In this document: one piece after another, positions 8,482 to 17,983 of the stretch
Layout: the number at the start of each line of letters is the position of its first letter
Numbering within the stretch: position 1 is the first letter of the stretch
Assembly (NCBI GenBank): GCA_045531905.1
Contig: JAZSEY010000002.1
Location: 57,537 to 121,536, forward strand
DNA length: 64,000 nt
Reading direction: 5' to 3'
Source: RGIG6919 sp045531905
Lineage (GTDB): Bacteria > Bacillota > Clostridia > Lachnospirales > Lachnospiraceae
Made by a program: the position numbers and the translations under genes
Notes under the pieces: generated by a model
The model's database searches: none
What the model was told of the DNA's origin: nothing
What the model saw: only the letters and a program-made list of their open reading frames with translations

Positions 8482-8581
8482 TGGTGTTTTTCAACAATAT
8501 ATGTGTTATAATACTAGTAATGTGTTGGTTAAAGTTTGATGGATATAGATATTGTATGGGGATAGAAACGGGGGTTGATTT

Positions 8582-11431
8582 ATGTTCGATTTTTTAATAG
8601 GTATACATATTGTTGGTATGGTGTTGATTTTGTATTCACTGATTGTAATGTTTCGTGGTGAATCAACATACGCACAAAAACTGTTAATCTATATTATGTT
8701 AGCGAACCTTGTACATAATGCAGGCTACTTATTGGAGTTACAGGCGACTAGTTTAGAGTCGGCGTTTATGGCAGTCAAATTTGAATATTTGGGCATAGCT
8801 GTTTTTGTAATATTCTTTATGATGTTCATTCGTCATTATTGCGGTTTCGTGGAGAATAAAGTAATGGAACGGAGCATGCTGATATGTTCTTTAATTTCGG
8901 TGATACTGGTTTGGACAACACCTGCCCATAGTTTATACTATAAAAATGTAGAATTTGTGGAAGAGGGGTTATATCCGCATTTGATATTGACCTATGGTCC
9001 TTTCTTTTATGTGCAGGCAGCAGTTGCAATTGTATTGCCGTGGATTATTATTATGTACTCCTTAATTACAAGTGTAAAAAAAGAACCGCAAGCAAAGAAA
9101 CGTCGTAATTTAATTTATGTTATATTCGGCACCACATTTGAATTGATAGTCTTTTTTATATATGGAATGGGATTTTTTGGAGGTTATGATCCGACGGCTG
9201 TTTCAATGGCATTTATGCTTTCCTTCATGGTTACAACCATCTGGAATCGTAAAGACTATGATTTAACAAGAGCTGCAGCGAATACCGTTCTCAATACATT
9301 AGAAGAGGCTGTTGTTACCGTAGATGAGTATATGAAGGTTCTGACATATAATCAATCTGCAAAAGAAATGTTTTCTACGCTTGAAATCAGAGGTAATATC
9401 AAGGATGTGGAACATTTTCCACAGGATATGATTGGTGCAGGGGATAAGACGGAATTTGTATTGAATGGAAAAAGATATGAGGGCCATTTGAACGAATTAA
9501 AGGACGTAGACCGTGATATTCGTGGTTATACATTCTTGTTTGCTGATGTTACGAATACATATGAATATATTGCCAATATTAAAGAAATGCGAGAGCGAGC
9601 TGAGGTTGCAAACCGTGCGAAATCAGATTTCCTTGCAAATATGTCCCATGAGATTCGAACTCCTATGAATGCAGTGGTTGGTCTCAGTGAATTGATTATA
9701 GAAGAGAGCCGCGGTAGAAAGATGTATGATTATGCATGTAATATTAAGTCGGCGGCATTGAATTTGCTTTCTATTATCAACGACGTATTGGATTTATCTA
9801 AGGTAGAAGCAGGAAAGATGCAGTTGGTGAATGACGATTATCATTTGCAGGTATTGGTACAGGATACTGTGAATTTAATTGAGGTAGCGGCTGCACAAAA
9901 AGGCTTAAAATTAAAAGTAGAATTGGATGAAAACTTGCCAAGCCAGTTACATGGTGATGAAGGTAGAATTCGTCAGGTATTGGTTAATTTGTTAAACAAT
10001 GCCATCAAGTTTACGAGAAAGGGCTATGTTAAGTTTAGAATTTCAGGTCAATGTACGGAACAGGATGTATTGGATCTTTGTTTCGAAGTGGAAGATACTG
10101 GTATTGGTATCAAGGAAGAGGACATGGAGAATATCTTTGCAGTGTTCCAACAGCTTGATATGAATAAGAATCGAAAGACAGAAGGTTCTGGACTTGGTTT
10201 AGCCATCACCAAGCAGATTGTACAACTGATGGATGGTACTATTGATGTATCCAGTGAATATGGTGTTGGAACAACCTTTGTGGTTAGATTAAAACAGAAG
10301 GTAGTCAGTGAAAAGACTATCCAGGAACAACCTGTTACCAGAGAAGATTTGCAAGTGACTAGTCGTAAGAGATTTACCTGTAAGGATTATCGCGTACTGG
10401 TTGTAGATGATAATGTTATTAACCGACGCGTTGCTATTAAGATGCTAGATGATTATCAGTTGCAGTTGGATGATGTGGATAGTGGGCAGAGTGCAATTGA
10501 ATTGGTAAAGCAAAAACAGTATGATATGATTTTGATGGATCATATGATGCCGGAGATGGATGGTGTAGAGGCAACTAGAATCATTCGTACAGAATGCGGT
10601 GAAAATGGAGCAAAGGTAGTAATTATTGCTTTAACAGCGAATGTAATTGAAGGTGCAAAAGAAATGTTCCTGAATAATGGATTTCAGGATTTTCTTGCAA
10701 AGCCATATGAGCGTTTACAGCTACATGAGCTGATGAATACGTGGGTTCCGGAAGAACAAAAGCAATATCTAGATGGTGTTGTAGAAAATGACAAGGTGTC
10801 AGAGGATGAAATAGCAGAAATATTTATGCAGGGTGTGGATGTGCGGTCTGCCATTGAGCATAGCAGTGGTAACTTAGATGATTATTTAGATTTATTGCAA
10901 ATGTTCTATATCGATGGTATGAATAAACGTGGGCATATAGAGCAATTGTTGGCAAGTCATGATTTTAAGAATTATGGAATTGAAGTGCATGCTTTAAAGA
11001 GTGCTGCTGCAAATATTGGGGCAAAAGAATTGTCTGAAGAAGCTAAAAGACACGAAATGGCTGCAAAGCAGGGGCAGGCTGAATACATTGTTGAGCATAG
11101 AGATGCGTTGGCCACAGAGTATCTGAAGATTTTAAAAGAAATCGAAGAGGTATTAAAAAAGAAGCAGTATGGAAAATTTGCTGAAAAAGACACCTCTGAA
11201 TTGAAGCCAATTGACGAAGTCGTGTTGTTAGAAAAAGTGAAGGCGTCTTTGCACAATCTGGAACGGTTTAAATCCAAAGAAGCAGCGGCAATTGTAGAAG
11301 ATTTATTACAGCATAGTATTCGAGATTCTGTTAAGGTACAACTGGAAGATATTCAGACATTATTCTCTATGTATGAGGATGATCAGGCTGAAGAAAAACT
11401 AAAAGAACTAATTAAGGAATTACAAAGATAA
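8582..11431 (+). CDS. Membrane hybrid histidine kinase with receiver and Hpt domains
   Basis: In order: about seven membrane helices (residues 1-225, resembling the N-terminal 7TM sensor of histidine kinases), a PAS-like region (about 235-335), HisKA with phospho-His356 in MSHEIRTPMN, HATPase_c (DTGIGI and GSGLGLAI), a receiver domain with Asp653 in MILMDHMMPEMDG, and an Hpt domain with His803 in VHALKSAAANIGA. It should run a His-Asp-His phosphorelay at the membrane; the signal is unknown. A separate response regulator follows 88 bases downstream and is the natural final acceptor. The last 80 residues after the Hpt are helical and of unknown role. Confidence 0.93.
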   Translation: MFDFLIGIHIVGMVLILYSLIVMFRGESTYAQKLLIYIMLANLVHNAGYLLELQATSLESAFMAVKFEYLGIAVFVIFFMMFIRHYCGFVENKVMERSMLICSLISVILVWTTPAHSLYYKNVEFVEEGLYPHLILTYGPFFYVQAAVAIVLPWIIIMYSLITSVKKEPQAKKRRNLIYVIFGTTFELIVFFIYGMGFFGGYDPTAVSMAFMLSFMVTTIWNRKDYDLTRAAANTVLNTLEEAVVTVDEYMKVLTYNQSAKEMFSTLEIRGNIKDVEHFPQDMIGAGDKTEFVLNGKRYEGHLNELKDVDRDIRGYTFLFADVTNTYEYIANIKEMRERAEVANRAKSDFLANMSHEIRTPMNAVVGLSELIIEESRGRKMYDYACNIKSAALNLLSIINDVLDLSKVEAGKMQLVNDDYHLQVLVQDTVNLIEVAAAQKGLKLKVELDENLPSQLHGDEGRIRQVLVNLLNNAIKFTRKGYVKFRISGQCTEQDVLDLCFEVEDTGIGIKEEDMENIFAVFQQLDMNKNRKTEGSGLGLAITKQIVQLMDGTIDVSSEYGVGTTFVVRLKQKVVSEKTIQEQPVTREDLQVTSRKRFTCKDYRVLVVDDNVINRRVAIKMLDDYQLQLDDVDSGQSAIELVKQKQYDMILMDHMMPEMDGVEATRIIRTECGENGAKVVIIALTANVIEGAKEMFLNNGFQDFLAKPYERLQLHELMNTWVPEEQKQYLDGVVENDKVSEDEIAEIFMQGVDVRSAIEHSSGNLDDYLDLLQMFYIDGMNKRGHIEQLLASHDFKNYGIEVHALKSAAANIGAKELSEEAKRHEMAAKQGQAEYIVEHRDALATEYLKILKEIEEVLKKKQYGKFAEKDTSELKPIDEVVLLEKVKASLHNLERFKSKEAAAIVEDLLQHSIRDSVKVQLEDIQTLFSMYEDDQAEEKLKELIKELQR

Positions 11432-11519
11432 ATTATTAGTACGTTGCAAGAAATGAAAGAAAATGATATTATTAAGTGTGAAAATGAATTGCTTCGGAGT
11501 AGTATAGGAGGGGCACAAC

Positions 11520-12377
11520 ATGAAGATGCGTGTACTTGTAGTAGATGATAATGCAGTGAATTTGGCTGCCATAGAACAAGTATTAAAGGGTAAATACGAA
11601 GTTATTCCGATGATTACCGGAAAAAGAGCCATTAAGTTTTTATACTGTGAAAAAGTTGACTTGATATTATTGGACGTACAGATGCCAATTATGGATGGTG
11701 TGGAAACATTGCGTGAGATTCGTAACATGGAAAATGGTGTTACAGTACCTGTTATTTTCTTAACCGCATCCAGAGACAAGGAGACTGTTATCGAGGGTTC
11801 CAAACTTGGAATTATGGATTACATTACCAAACCTTTTGACAACGTGGATTTATTAAATCGTATTGATATGGTATTTAAGAGACTTGGATATTTGCCAATC
11901 AATGATGATGAGTTATTGGGCAATGTAAAGCTTATCCTACAGGATATTACATTGGGTAAAGCCAAAAAGGCATTGGCTAAGGTGGATGAAGTACTCAGAT
12001 ATCAGTTAGATGAAGAGATTTCAGGAAGAATTCGTAACGTAAAACTGAAATTAGAAAGAGATGAGGTACAGGCTGCCGGCAGTATGGTCATTCGTATCAT
12101 TCATATGCTTGAGGGCAAGTTAGGAGAAGAAGCCCAGAATGGCAAGATGATGATTAATAACCGAGAAGTGAGTGTAAAACTTTTATATATCATAGATGCA
12201 CTAGAGAATTTTAAGACAAAAGATGCAATAGAACGTTGTCATGAATTAAAGCAATACATCTTATCAGAGCAGGTTTCGTTTTCATTACAGAAGGTTCTTG
12301 AATTCCTGGTGAATTATGATGATGAAGAAGCGATTAAACTACTAAAGAGAATGGTAGAAGAGTTAAGTAAGATTTAA
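11520..12377 (+). CDS. Response regulator with a novel helical output domain
   Basis: Residues 1-120 are a receiver domain (VLVVDDN, Asp52 in LILLDVQMPIMDG, switch Thr in FLTAS, Lys in YITKPFD). The C-terminal 160 residues are helical and lack a recognisable DNA-binding, GGDEF or HD-GYP domain, so output may be protein interaction. Its end resembles the tail of the upstream hybrid kinase in style (short charged helices), which suggests a shared module, though I cannot align them with confidence. ATAGGAGGGG precedes the start. Confidence 0.88.
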   Translation: MKMRVLVVDDNAVNLAAIEQVLKGKYEVIPMITGKRAIKFLYCEKVDLILLDVQMPIMDGVETLREIRNMENGVTVPVIFLTASRDKETVIEGSKLGIMDYITKPFDNVDLLNRIDMVFKRLGYLPINDDELLGNVKLILQDITLGKAKKALAKVDEVLRYQLDEEISGRIRNVKLKLERDEVQAAGSMVIRIIHMLEGKLGEEAQNGKMMINNREVSVKLLYIIDALENFKTKDAIERCHELKQYILSEQVSFSLQKVLEFLVNYDDEEAIKLLKRMVEELSKI

Positions 12378-12392
12378 ATGGATTATGATGAT

Positions 12393-12429
12393 AGGAGATT
12401 ATGAACGTGAGTTGATAATCTCCTTTTTG
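12393..12429 (+). terminator. Terminator after the response regulator
   Basis: AGGAGATTAT (12393-12402) pairs with ATAATCTCCT (12415-12424), followed by TTTTGC. Confidence 0.85.
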
Positions 12430-12430
12430 C

Positions 12431-12459
12431 TTTACCGGTTTCTGTCAGTTTGCTATAAT
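12431..12459 (+). promoter_or_regulatory. Promoter of the aldolase gene
   Basis: TTTACC (12431-12436) and TATAAT (12454-12459) with a 17-base spacer, 37 bases before the start codon. Confidence 0.65.
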
Positions 12460-12495
12460 GCAAATAGAGTATATAAATAGAAATGAGGAATTACC

Positions 12496-13521
12496 ATGCT
12501 ATCATTTGCAAGTGATTATATTGAAGGCGCACATCCAAGAATTCTAGAGCGATTCATAGAGACCAATATGGAACAGCTTTCCGGTTATGGAACAGATTGT
12601 TATACAGAAAATGCAAAAGCAAAAATCAAGAAAGCGTGTGGTTGTCCAGAGGCAGATGTGTATTTTCTAGTGGGTGGAACGCAGACAAACTCCATTGTCA
12701 TTGATACGATGTTACAATCCTACGAAGGTGTGATTTCGGCAATGACGGGGCATGTGGCAGGACATGAAGCTGGTGCAATTGAGTACACAGGGCATAAGGT
12801 GCTGACGATTCCACAACATCATGGGAAGATTGATGCAGAAGAACTTGCAGAATATGTTGCGACCTTTTATGGAGACGCTAATCATGACCATATGGTATTT
12901 CCGGGAATGGTATATATTTCTCATCCTACAGAGTACGGAACACTTTATAGCAAACAGGAGTTGGAGAGTATTTCTAAAGTTTGTAAGCAATATGCGTTGT
13001 CGTTATATTTGGATGGTGCGAGACTTGGGTACGGGCTTATGAGTAGGGAGACTGATGTAACATTAGAAGACATTGCACGGTTATGTGATGTGTTTTATAT
13101 AGGCGGTACTAAGATAGGTGCATTGGTAGGAGAGGCAGTGGTATTTACGAAGCATAACACTCCAAAGCATTTCTTTACTTCCGTGAAACAACATGGTGCT
13201 TTGTTGGCAAAAGGACGTGTGCTGGGAGTGCAGTTTGATGCTTTGTTTACCGATGATTTGTATTTTGAAATTAGCAGACAGGCAATCGAGACAGCAGAAT
13301 TGTTAAAAGCAGTTTTCCGTGATAAAGGATATGATTTTTATTTAGAGACACCTACAAACCAGCAGTTTATTGTTTTAGAGAATTCTAAAATGGAAGCATT
13401 AAAACAACATGTGGATTTTAGTTTCTGGGAAAAATTAGATGATAACCGAACTGTAGTTAGATTTGCTACAAGTTGGGCAACAACCAAAGAAAAGGTTGAA
13501 GAACTGAGGGGATTACTATGA
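12496..13521 (+). CDS. ltaE: L-threonine aldolase (PLP-dependent, low specificity)
   Basis: The 341-residue protein is a fold-type I PLP enzyme of the threonine aldolase/beta-eliminating lyase group. It shows the SGYGTDCYT motif near residue 30, GGTQTNS, the Asp-containing LYLDGARLGYGL strand and the PLP lysine in YIGGTKIGAL (Lys206). It cleaves L-threonine or allo-threonine to glycine and acetaldehyde in the cytoplasm. The start is preceded by GAGGAATTACC. The next gene starts inside its stop codon (ATGA overlap), so the two form an operon. Confidence 0.92.
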   Translation: MLSFASDYIEGAHPRILERFIETNMEQLSGYGTDCYTENAKAKIKKACGCPEADVYFLVGGTQTNSIVIDTMLQSYEGVISAMTGHVAGHEAGAIEYTGHKVLTIPQHHGKIDAEELAEYVATFYGDANHDHMVFPGMVYISHPTEYGTLYSKQELESISKVCKQYALSLYLDGARLGYGLMSRETDVTLEDIARLCDVFYIGGTKIGALVGEAVVFTKHNTPKHFFTSVKQHGALLAKGRVLGVQFDALFTDDLYFEISRQAIETAELLKAVFRDKGYDFYLETPTNQQFIVLENSKMEALKQHVDFSFWEKLDDNRTVVRFATSWATTKEKVEELRGLL

Positions 13522-14195
13522 AAGAGAGATTTCGGGAACAATGGAATAGCGACAAACGTGCCATTCTCATTTTTGAGGTGCTGTGTTTTATCATAACCAT
13601 AGTATTGTTGATATGGTCGGTGATACATCCTAGACCGAATGGGATTTTTGCATTGATATGCTTAATTGGATTAGATGTATACTTAGTTTTCTATGGAACA
13701 AAGAGAGAAAATAAATACATTTCTATTGTTCTGATGGCAATTGGATTTTTATATATTTGGACCGCAGTATTTGATACTTTGTTTCCGGGAAGAATGGTCT
13801 GGGAATATGAGAAGGACATTGCAGAAGAGAAGCAGGATGTGTATTTATCTTATTTTCCAGATGAGATTCCTAAGGATGCAAAGCATGTAAAATGGAATGT
13901 AATACAGGGATATATGAACACGAATTCCTCTGAATGGCTTTATATGGAGTGTTCAAAGGAATATGTGAAAAATTATATCGACCAGTATGGAACAAATGCA
14001 AAGATTTATACATATGATGCTAGTAGTGATAGCTGGGGTGAAGATGTGTATTTTTGTGGGGAAGAATATATGGATACTGCCAACAAAAAGGATTACACTA
14101 TCTATATCCTGCAGGATGTTGAGAAATATGAAAGAAGCGTGTATGGCTTTTACGTGAATGAAAAAACAGGGGAGATTTGTTTGTTTGAGTATTAA
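13518..14195 (+). CDS. Uncharacterised membrane-anchored protein
   Basis: The first 95 residues contain three hydrophobic helices (AILIFEVLCFIITIVLLIW and two more). The remaining 130 residues are soluble, acidic and aromatic-rich, with a Tyr/Asp pattern but no motif I know. The gene overlaps ltaE by 4 bases and so depends on it for translation. It ends just before the T-box promoter and has no separate terminator that I can see. Function unknown. Confidence 0.75.
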   Translation: MKERFREQWNSDKRAILIFEVLCFIITIVLLIWSVIHPRPNGIFALICLIGLDVYLVFYGTKRENKYISIVLMAIGFLYIWTAVFDTLFPGRMVWEYEKDIAEEKQDVYLSYFPDEIPKDAKHVKWNVIQGYMNTNSSEWLYMECSKEYVKNYIDQYGTNAKIYTYDASSDSWGEDVYFCGEEYMDTANKKDYTIYILQDVEKYERSVYGFYVNEKTGEICLFEY

Positions 14196-14202
14196 CAACC
14201 TC

Positions 14203-14231
14203 TTGACATCTTTTCTGTCGAAAGCTATAAT
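14203..14231 (+). promoter_or_regulatory. Consensus promoter of the trp T-box operon
   Basis: TTGACA (14203-14208) and TATAAT (14226-14231), both perfect consensus, with a 17-base spacer. Confidence 0.9.
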
Positions 14232-14237
14232 AACTAG

Positions 14238-14534
14238 GTATCAATTTCATATCAAAACCGTTGACGTGGAAGTAAAAATGAAAGATGCGCTTACAGAGAG
14301 TGGGGATTGCTGAGAACCCATGGAGATGCAGTTCATTAAATGGGCCACTGAGGGCATAGTCAAAAGTCGTAAGACCTAGTATTCTATGACGTGAGGGCAT
14401 ACGTGAGTTGCCGGGAATATGTAAGTATTTCGCTGAGCGCGTGGGAAACCATGAATCAAGGTGGCACCGCGGAACTAATTTAGAGTATCCGTCCTTGATA
14501 ATTACAAGATGTTGTGATTATCGAGGATTTTTTT
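14238..14534 (+). promoter_or_regulatory. T-box leader, probably tryptophan-specific
   Basis: The leader contains the AGAGAG-type segment after Stem I elements, the highly conserved T-box AAGGTGGCACCGCGG (14459-14473) and a terminator TCCTTGATAAT/ATTATCGAGGA (14492-14527) with seven T. Uncharged tRNA binding would favour the antiterminator and let trpB be read. The likely specifier codon is TGG at 14341-14343, which matches the downstream tryptophan genes. The codon assignment is inference from position and context. Confidence 0.93.
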
Positions 14535-14615
14535 ATGCATAAAAAGTGTATTAGAAACTCTTGATTGACAACATGCAAGCGAAATGAGAATCAATGTTGA
14601 AAAGGAGAGAGAATA

Positions 14616-15800
14616 ATGAGTAATGGAAGATACGGAAAACATGGAGGATGTTACATTCCTGAGATTTTGATGACAGAGGTGGAAAAGGTAAGAGAAGCAT
14701 ATGAGCATTATAAAAATGATGCTGCATTCCAGGAGGAGTTAGCGACATTGCTTCGCGATTATGCAAACAGACCTTCTCTGTTGTATTATGCTGAAAAAAT
14801 GACAAAGGATTTGGGTGGTGCTAAGATTTATTTCAAGCGTGAAGATTTGAATCACACAGGTTCCCACAAGATTAACAACGTTCTTGGTCAGGCATTGTTG
14901 GCAAAGAAGATGGGCAAGACAAGAATTATTGCAGAGACCGGTGCAGGTCAGCATGGTGTGGCAACTGCTACAGCGGCAGCACTTCTTGGATTAGAGTGTG
15001 AGATTTTCATGGGTGAAGAGGATACTATCCGTCAGGCACTGAATGTATATCGTATGGAGCTTCTTGGTGCGAAGGTAAATGCAGTTAAGACAGGAACCAG
15101 AACCTTAAAGGATGCCGTAAATGCATGTATGCGTGAATGGGCAAATCGTATGGACGATACTTTGTATGCGTTAGGTTCTGTTATGGGACCACATCCATTC
15201 CCTATGATTGTTAGAGATTTCCAGAGTGTCATCAGTAGAGAAGCAAGAGCACAGATTTTAGAGATGGAAGGTAAGCTTCCAGACGTGGTTATGGCCTGCG
15301 TTGGTGGCGGTAGTAACGCAATGGGTATGTTCTATGAGTTTATCAAAGATGAAGGTGTTCGTTTAATTGGATGTGAGGCTGCTGGTAAGGGTATTCATAC
15401 AGAGGAGACAGCGGCTACCATTTCTGTTGGTAGAGAAGGTATTTTCCATGGCATGAAGTCATATTTCTGCCAGGATGAGCACGGTCAGATTGCTCCTGTA
15501 TATTCTATTTCTGCAGGTTTGGATTATCCGGGTATTGGACCAGAGCATGCGAACCTTTATGATACAAAGCGTGCAGAGTATGTACCAATCACAGATGATG
15601 AGGCAGTGGAAGCATTTGAGTATATCGCAAAAACAGAGGGTATCATTGCTGCAATTGAGAGTTCTCATGCAGTGGCACAGGTAATGAAGCTGGCACCAAC
15701 CATGGATAAGGACCAGATTATTATTTGTTGTCTTTCTGGCCGTGGTGATAAAGACGTGGCTGCAATTGCAAGATATAAGGGGGTAAATCTTCATGAGTAA
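14616..15800 (+). CDS. trpB: Tryptophan synthase beta chain
   Basis: TrpB joins indole and L-serine to make tryptophan with PLP. The 394 residues are full length. The PLP lysine is Lys85 in NHTGSHKINN, the catalytic glutamate is in IAETGAGQHGVATA, and the phosphate-binding GGGSNAMG loop is present. AAAGGAGAG precedes the ATG. It lies behind a T-box and is followed, with an 8-base overlap, by a trpA-like gene that looks catalytically dead, while trpE/G/D/C/F are not nearby. This suggests a role in making tryptophan from free indole, but that is inference. Confidence 0.96.
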   Translation: MSNGRYGKHGGCYIPEILMTEVEKVREAYEHYKNDAAFQEELATLLRDYANRPSLLYYAEKMTKDLGGAKIYFKREDLNHTGSHKINNVLGQALLAKKMGKTRIIAETGAGQHGVATATAAALLGLECEIFMGEEDTIRQALNVYRMELLGAKVNAVKTGTRTLKDAVNACMREWANRMDDTLYALGSVMGPHPFPMIVRDFQSVISREARAQILEMEGKLPDVVMACVGGGSNAMGMFYEFIKDEGVRLIGCEAAGKGIHTEETAATISVGREGIFHGMKSYFCQDEHGQIAPVYSISAGLDYPGIGPEHANLYDTKRAEYVPITDDEAVEAFEYIAKTEGIIAAIESSHAVAQVMKLAPTMDKDQIIICCLSGRGDKDVAAIARYKGVNLHE

Positions 15801-16449
15801 GTTAACAAGGGTAATTGAAAATAAGAATTTAAATATACAGTATTTAACTGCAGGTGATCCAACGCTTGCAGATACAAAAGCAAAGATTTTAGAAATGGAG
15901 AAAAATGGTGTAACAGCAATTGTACTTGATGTTCCATTTTCTGATCCGACAGCGGAAGGTCCAGCCATTCAGGCGGCTCATGCTAGAGCATTGGAAAACG
16001 GCTGTCATTTGCCAGGTATCTTTGAGATGATTGCTGAGCTTCGCAAGGAGAGTCAAATTCCGGTTGTCATCGGAACTTACATGAATCCTGTGTTTAACTA
16101 TGGATATGAAGCATTTTGTAAGAAGTGTAGCGAAGTCGGTGTAGATGGCGCATTTTTCCAGGATTTACCATATGAAGAGCGTGCAGAGATTGCCGAACTT
16201 GCTGCAGCAAATGGAATTGATATTCTGACAATTGTAGCACCGACAAGTGCTAAGAGAATTGAGAAATTAGTAACTGACAGTACCGGATTTATCTATGCTA
16301 TTCCACCAACAGATATGGAATGTGCAAAGAACTTGGTGGCAGAGATTAAAAAGTATACTGCACTTCCTGTTGTGTTTGGTATCTATGCTGAAAGCAAGCA
16401 GGATGCTTCGCAGTTTGCAGAGTTTGCGGATGGCTATGTGAAATGTTAG
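15793..16449 (+). CDS. trpA: Degenerate tryptophan synthase alpha-like protein
   Basis: The fold signature PFSDPTAEGPAIQ and the TIM-barrel pattern identify a TrpA relative, but it is 218 residues instead of about 255-270. The position of catalytic Glu49 (E. coli numbering, ELGIPFSDP) is Val here, Asp60 is Glu (TAEGP), the loop-6 SRAGVTG motif is replaced by AIPPTDMECAK, and the C-terminus stops at FADGYVKC, before the GSAIV phosphate-binding segment. It overlaps trpB by 8 bases and has an intact reading frame with normal codon use, so it looks maintained rather than decayed. It may act only as an allosteric partner of TrpB. Confidence 0.85.
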   Translation: MSKLTRVIENKNLNIQYLTAGDPTLADTKAKILEMEKNGVTAIVLDVPFSDPTAEGPAIQAAHARALENGCHLPGIFEMIAELRKESQIPVVIGTYMNPVFNYGYEAFCKKCSEVGVDGAFFQDLPYEERAEIAELAAANGIDILTIVAPTSAKRIEKLVTDSTGFIYAIPPTDMECAKNLVAEIKKYTALPVVFGIYAESKQDASQFAEFADGYVKC

Positions 16450-16461
16450 GGAGGCTAAAGG

Positions 16462-17217
16462 ATGAAGTGTCAATCATGTGGTGCTGAATACGATGATCAG
16501 GCGTTGGTATGTCCTTATTGTGGCGCGGAAAATGAAGTGGCTGCCAAAAAGGAACAGCAGGCTGCATTAAAAGAATATAAAACCAAAATCAAAAATGTAG
16601 ATGCAGAAGTGCCAATCGAGACTACAAAGAAGGTAAACAAAAAGATCACAAAGATTATGATTGGTGTTGTGATTATCTTTTTTGTGGTGCTTGGTATTGT
16701 CAGTATAATTGGTAAGTTTATGGCAGGGACCGCACTAGATCGACAGAAGGCATACCTTGAAAAATTAGAGCAGTATTGTCAGAATGGACAATATGAGGAA
16801 ATGCGAGAACTGATATATGACACCAAAGAAATAAGAGGTGCCACATACGAAAAGTACATGCGAATTGTAGACGTATACACTGACATTTATTATGATTTAG
16901 ATGATATAGAGCGTTATGCCAAAAGTACTATTTATCAGGGTGATAGAGAAGTGGAAGGCTACGCAATGGTTTTAGAAGAAACATTCACTTCTTTACACAA
17001 TATTCAAGATATGGAAGCCGAAGGATATCCATATGGTGAAGGTGACATTGTCAATGGCTTTAAAGAACAGTATATGGATGCGTTGCGGACACATTTTCTT
17101 ATGACAGACGAAGAGATTGCAGAAGGCATGAGCATCGAAAAGCAAAGTAATAATGATAATGAAGAATATATGGATTTAGCGAGAAAAGTGCAGAAGCACT
17201 TAGAGGCGGTGAAATAA
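16462..17217 (+). CDS. Zinc-ribbon membrane protein, first of a paralogous set
   Basis: The N-terminus carries a C4 zinc ribbon (CQSCGAEY, then CPYCGAEN; Cys3, 6, 17, 20), followed by a charged linker, one membrane helix (residues about 70-92) and an extracytoplasmic helical domain of about 155 residues. The next two genes have the same plan, the second with a ribbon and the third without. Function unknown; zinc ribbons joined to a single helix are common in Firmicutes membrane-bound stress or sensing proteins. GGAGGCTAAAGG supplies the ribosome site. It starts 12 bases after trpA and may be read through from the trp operon. Confidence 0.8.
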   Translation: MKCQSCGAEYDDQALVCPYCGAENEVAAKKEQQAALKEYKTKIKNVDAEVPIETTKKVNKKITKIMIGVVIIFFVVLGIVSIIGKFMAGTALDRQKAYLEKLEQYCQNGQYEEMRELIYDTKEIRGATYEKYMRIVDVYTDIYYDLDDIERYAKSTIYQGDREVEGYAMVLEETFTSLHNIQDMEAEGYPYGEGDIVNGFKEQYMDALRTHFLMTDEEIAEGMSIEKQSNNDNEEYMDLARKVQKHLEAVK

Positions 17218-17218
17218 T

Positions 17219-17983
17219 ATGAAGTGTGCAAATTGTGGTGGTAATTACAAAACAAGTGAATTGATATGCCCATATTGTAATACAGAAAATGCAATCGGAA
17301 GAATGTGGAAAGCACAAAGAACAGAAGCTGAGTTACAATATGAGGCAGCCAGAAAGGAAGCAGGCAAGAAGGCATCTCCATATATTATTGACAGGGTGTT
17401 GAGTCGAATTATGTTTTCTTTAATTATAGTCGGCGCTATTGTTTTGCTCTGTGCTATGCTATATTTTCTCGGAAAAGATATATATATATCGAGTTATCAG
17501 AAGTTTAACAAGGATAAAATTGAGAAACAATTAGATCAGTATTATCAGAACTATGATTTTGAAGGCATGGAAGCTTATATGGACAAATATGATTTGTTCT
17601 TTTCGGAAGAAACCTATTATGAGTATCGACAGGTTGTAATCATGTATAGAGATTATCAAAGTTATCTGGAGCAAAAGTACAAATTGCTCTGTATGACTGC
17701 TACAGAACTTGACGAGGCTACCAATTATTATGAATTGGATATGGCAGTGGGCAATAGTGCTTCCATATGCCGTGCTGAATTTGGAATCTATGATGAAGTT
17801 CATGAACGTAATCAAGCACTTTGGAAACAGTATACAGATGAAATTATGGTGTTTTGGAAAGCGACCCTTGGTTTGACACAGGAAGAAATCGACTGGTTAT
17901 TGAGTGAAGATAATTTTTATGGCGAATTTGACGATGAACAGTTAAAAACAATTATAGATAGGAGGGCTTGGCTTAATGAATAA
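17219..17983 (+). CDS. Zinc-ribbon membrane protein, paralogue of the preceding gene
   Basis: This 254-residue protein repeats the plan of its upstream neighbour: CANCGG and CPYCNTEN (Cys3, 6, 17, 20), a basic linker, one membrane helix (about 62-85) and a long outer helical domain with a similar QLDQYYQNYDFEGMEAYM segment (compare LEQYCQNGQYEEMRELI in the first). The start is 1 base after the previous stop, and it overlaps the third member by 8 bases, so translation is coupled across all three. Function unknown. Confidence 0.8.
   Translation: MKCANCGGNYKTSELICPYCNTENAIGRMWKAQRTEAELQYEAARKEAGKKASPYIIDRVLSRIMFSLIIVGAIVLLCAMLYFLGKDIYISSYQKFNKDKIEKQLDQYYQNYDFEGMEAYMDKYDLFFSEETYYEYRQVVIMYRDYQSYLEQKYKLLCMTATELDEATNYYELDMAVGNSASICRAEFGIYDEVHERNQALWKQYTDEIMVFWKATLGLTQEEIDWLLSEDNFYGEFDDEQLKTIIDRRAWLNE

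Noticed and set aside
16400..16461. Possible frameshift that would restore the missing TrpA C-terminus.
   Set aside because: Only 12 bases lie between its stop and the next gene, and no other frame encodes the GSAIV segment.
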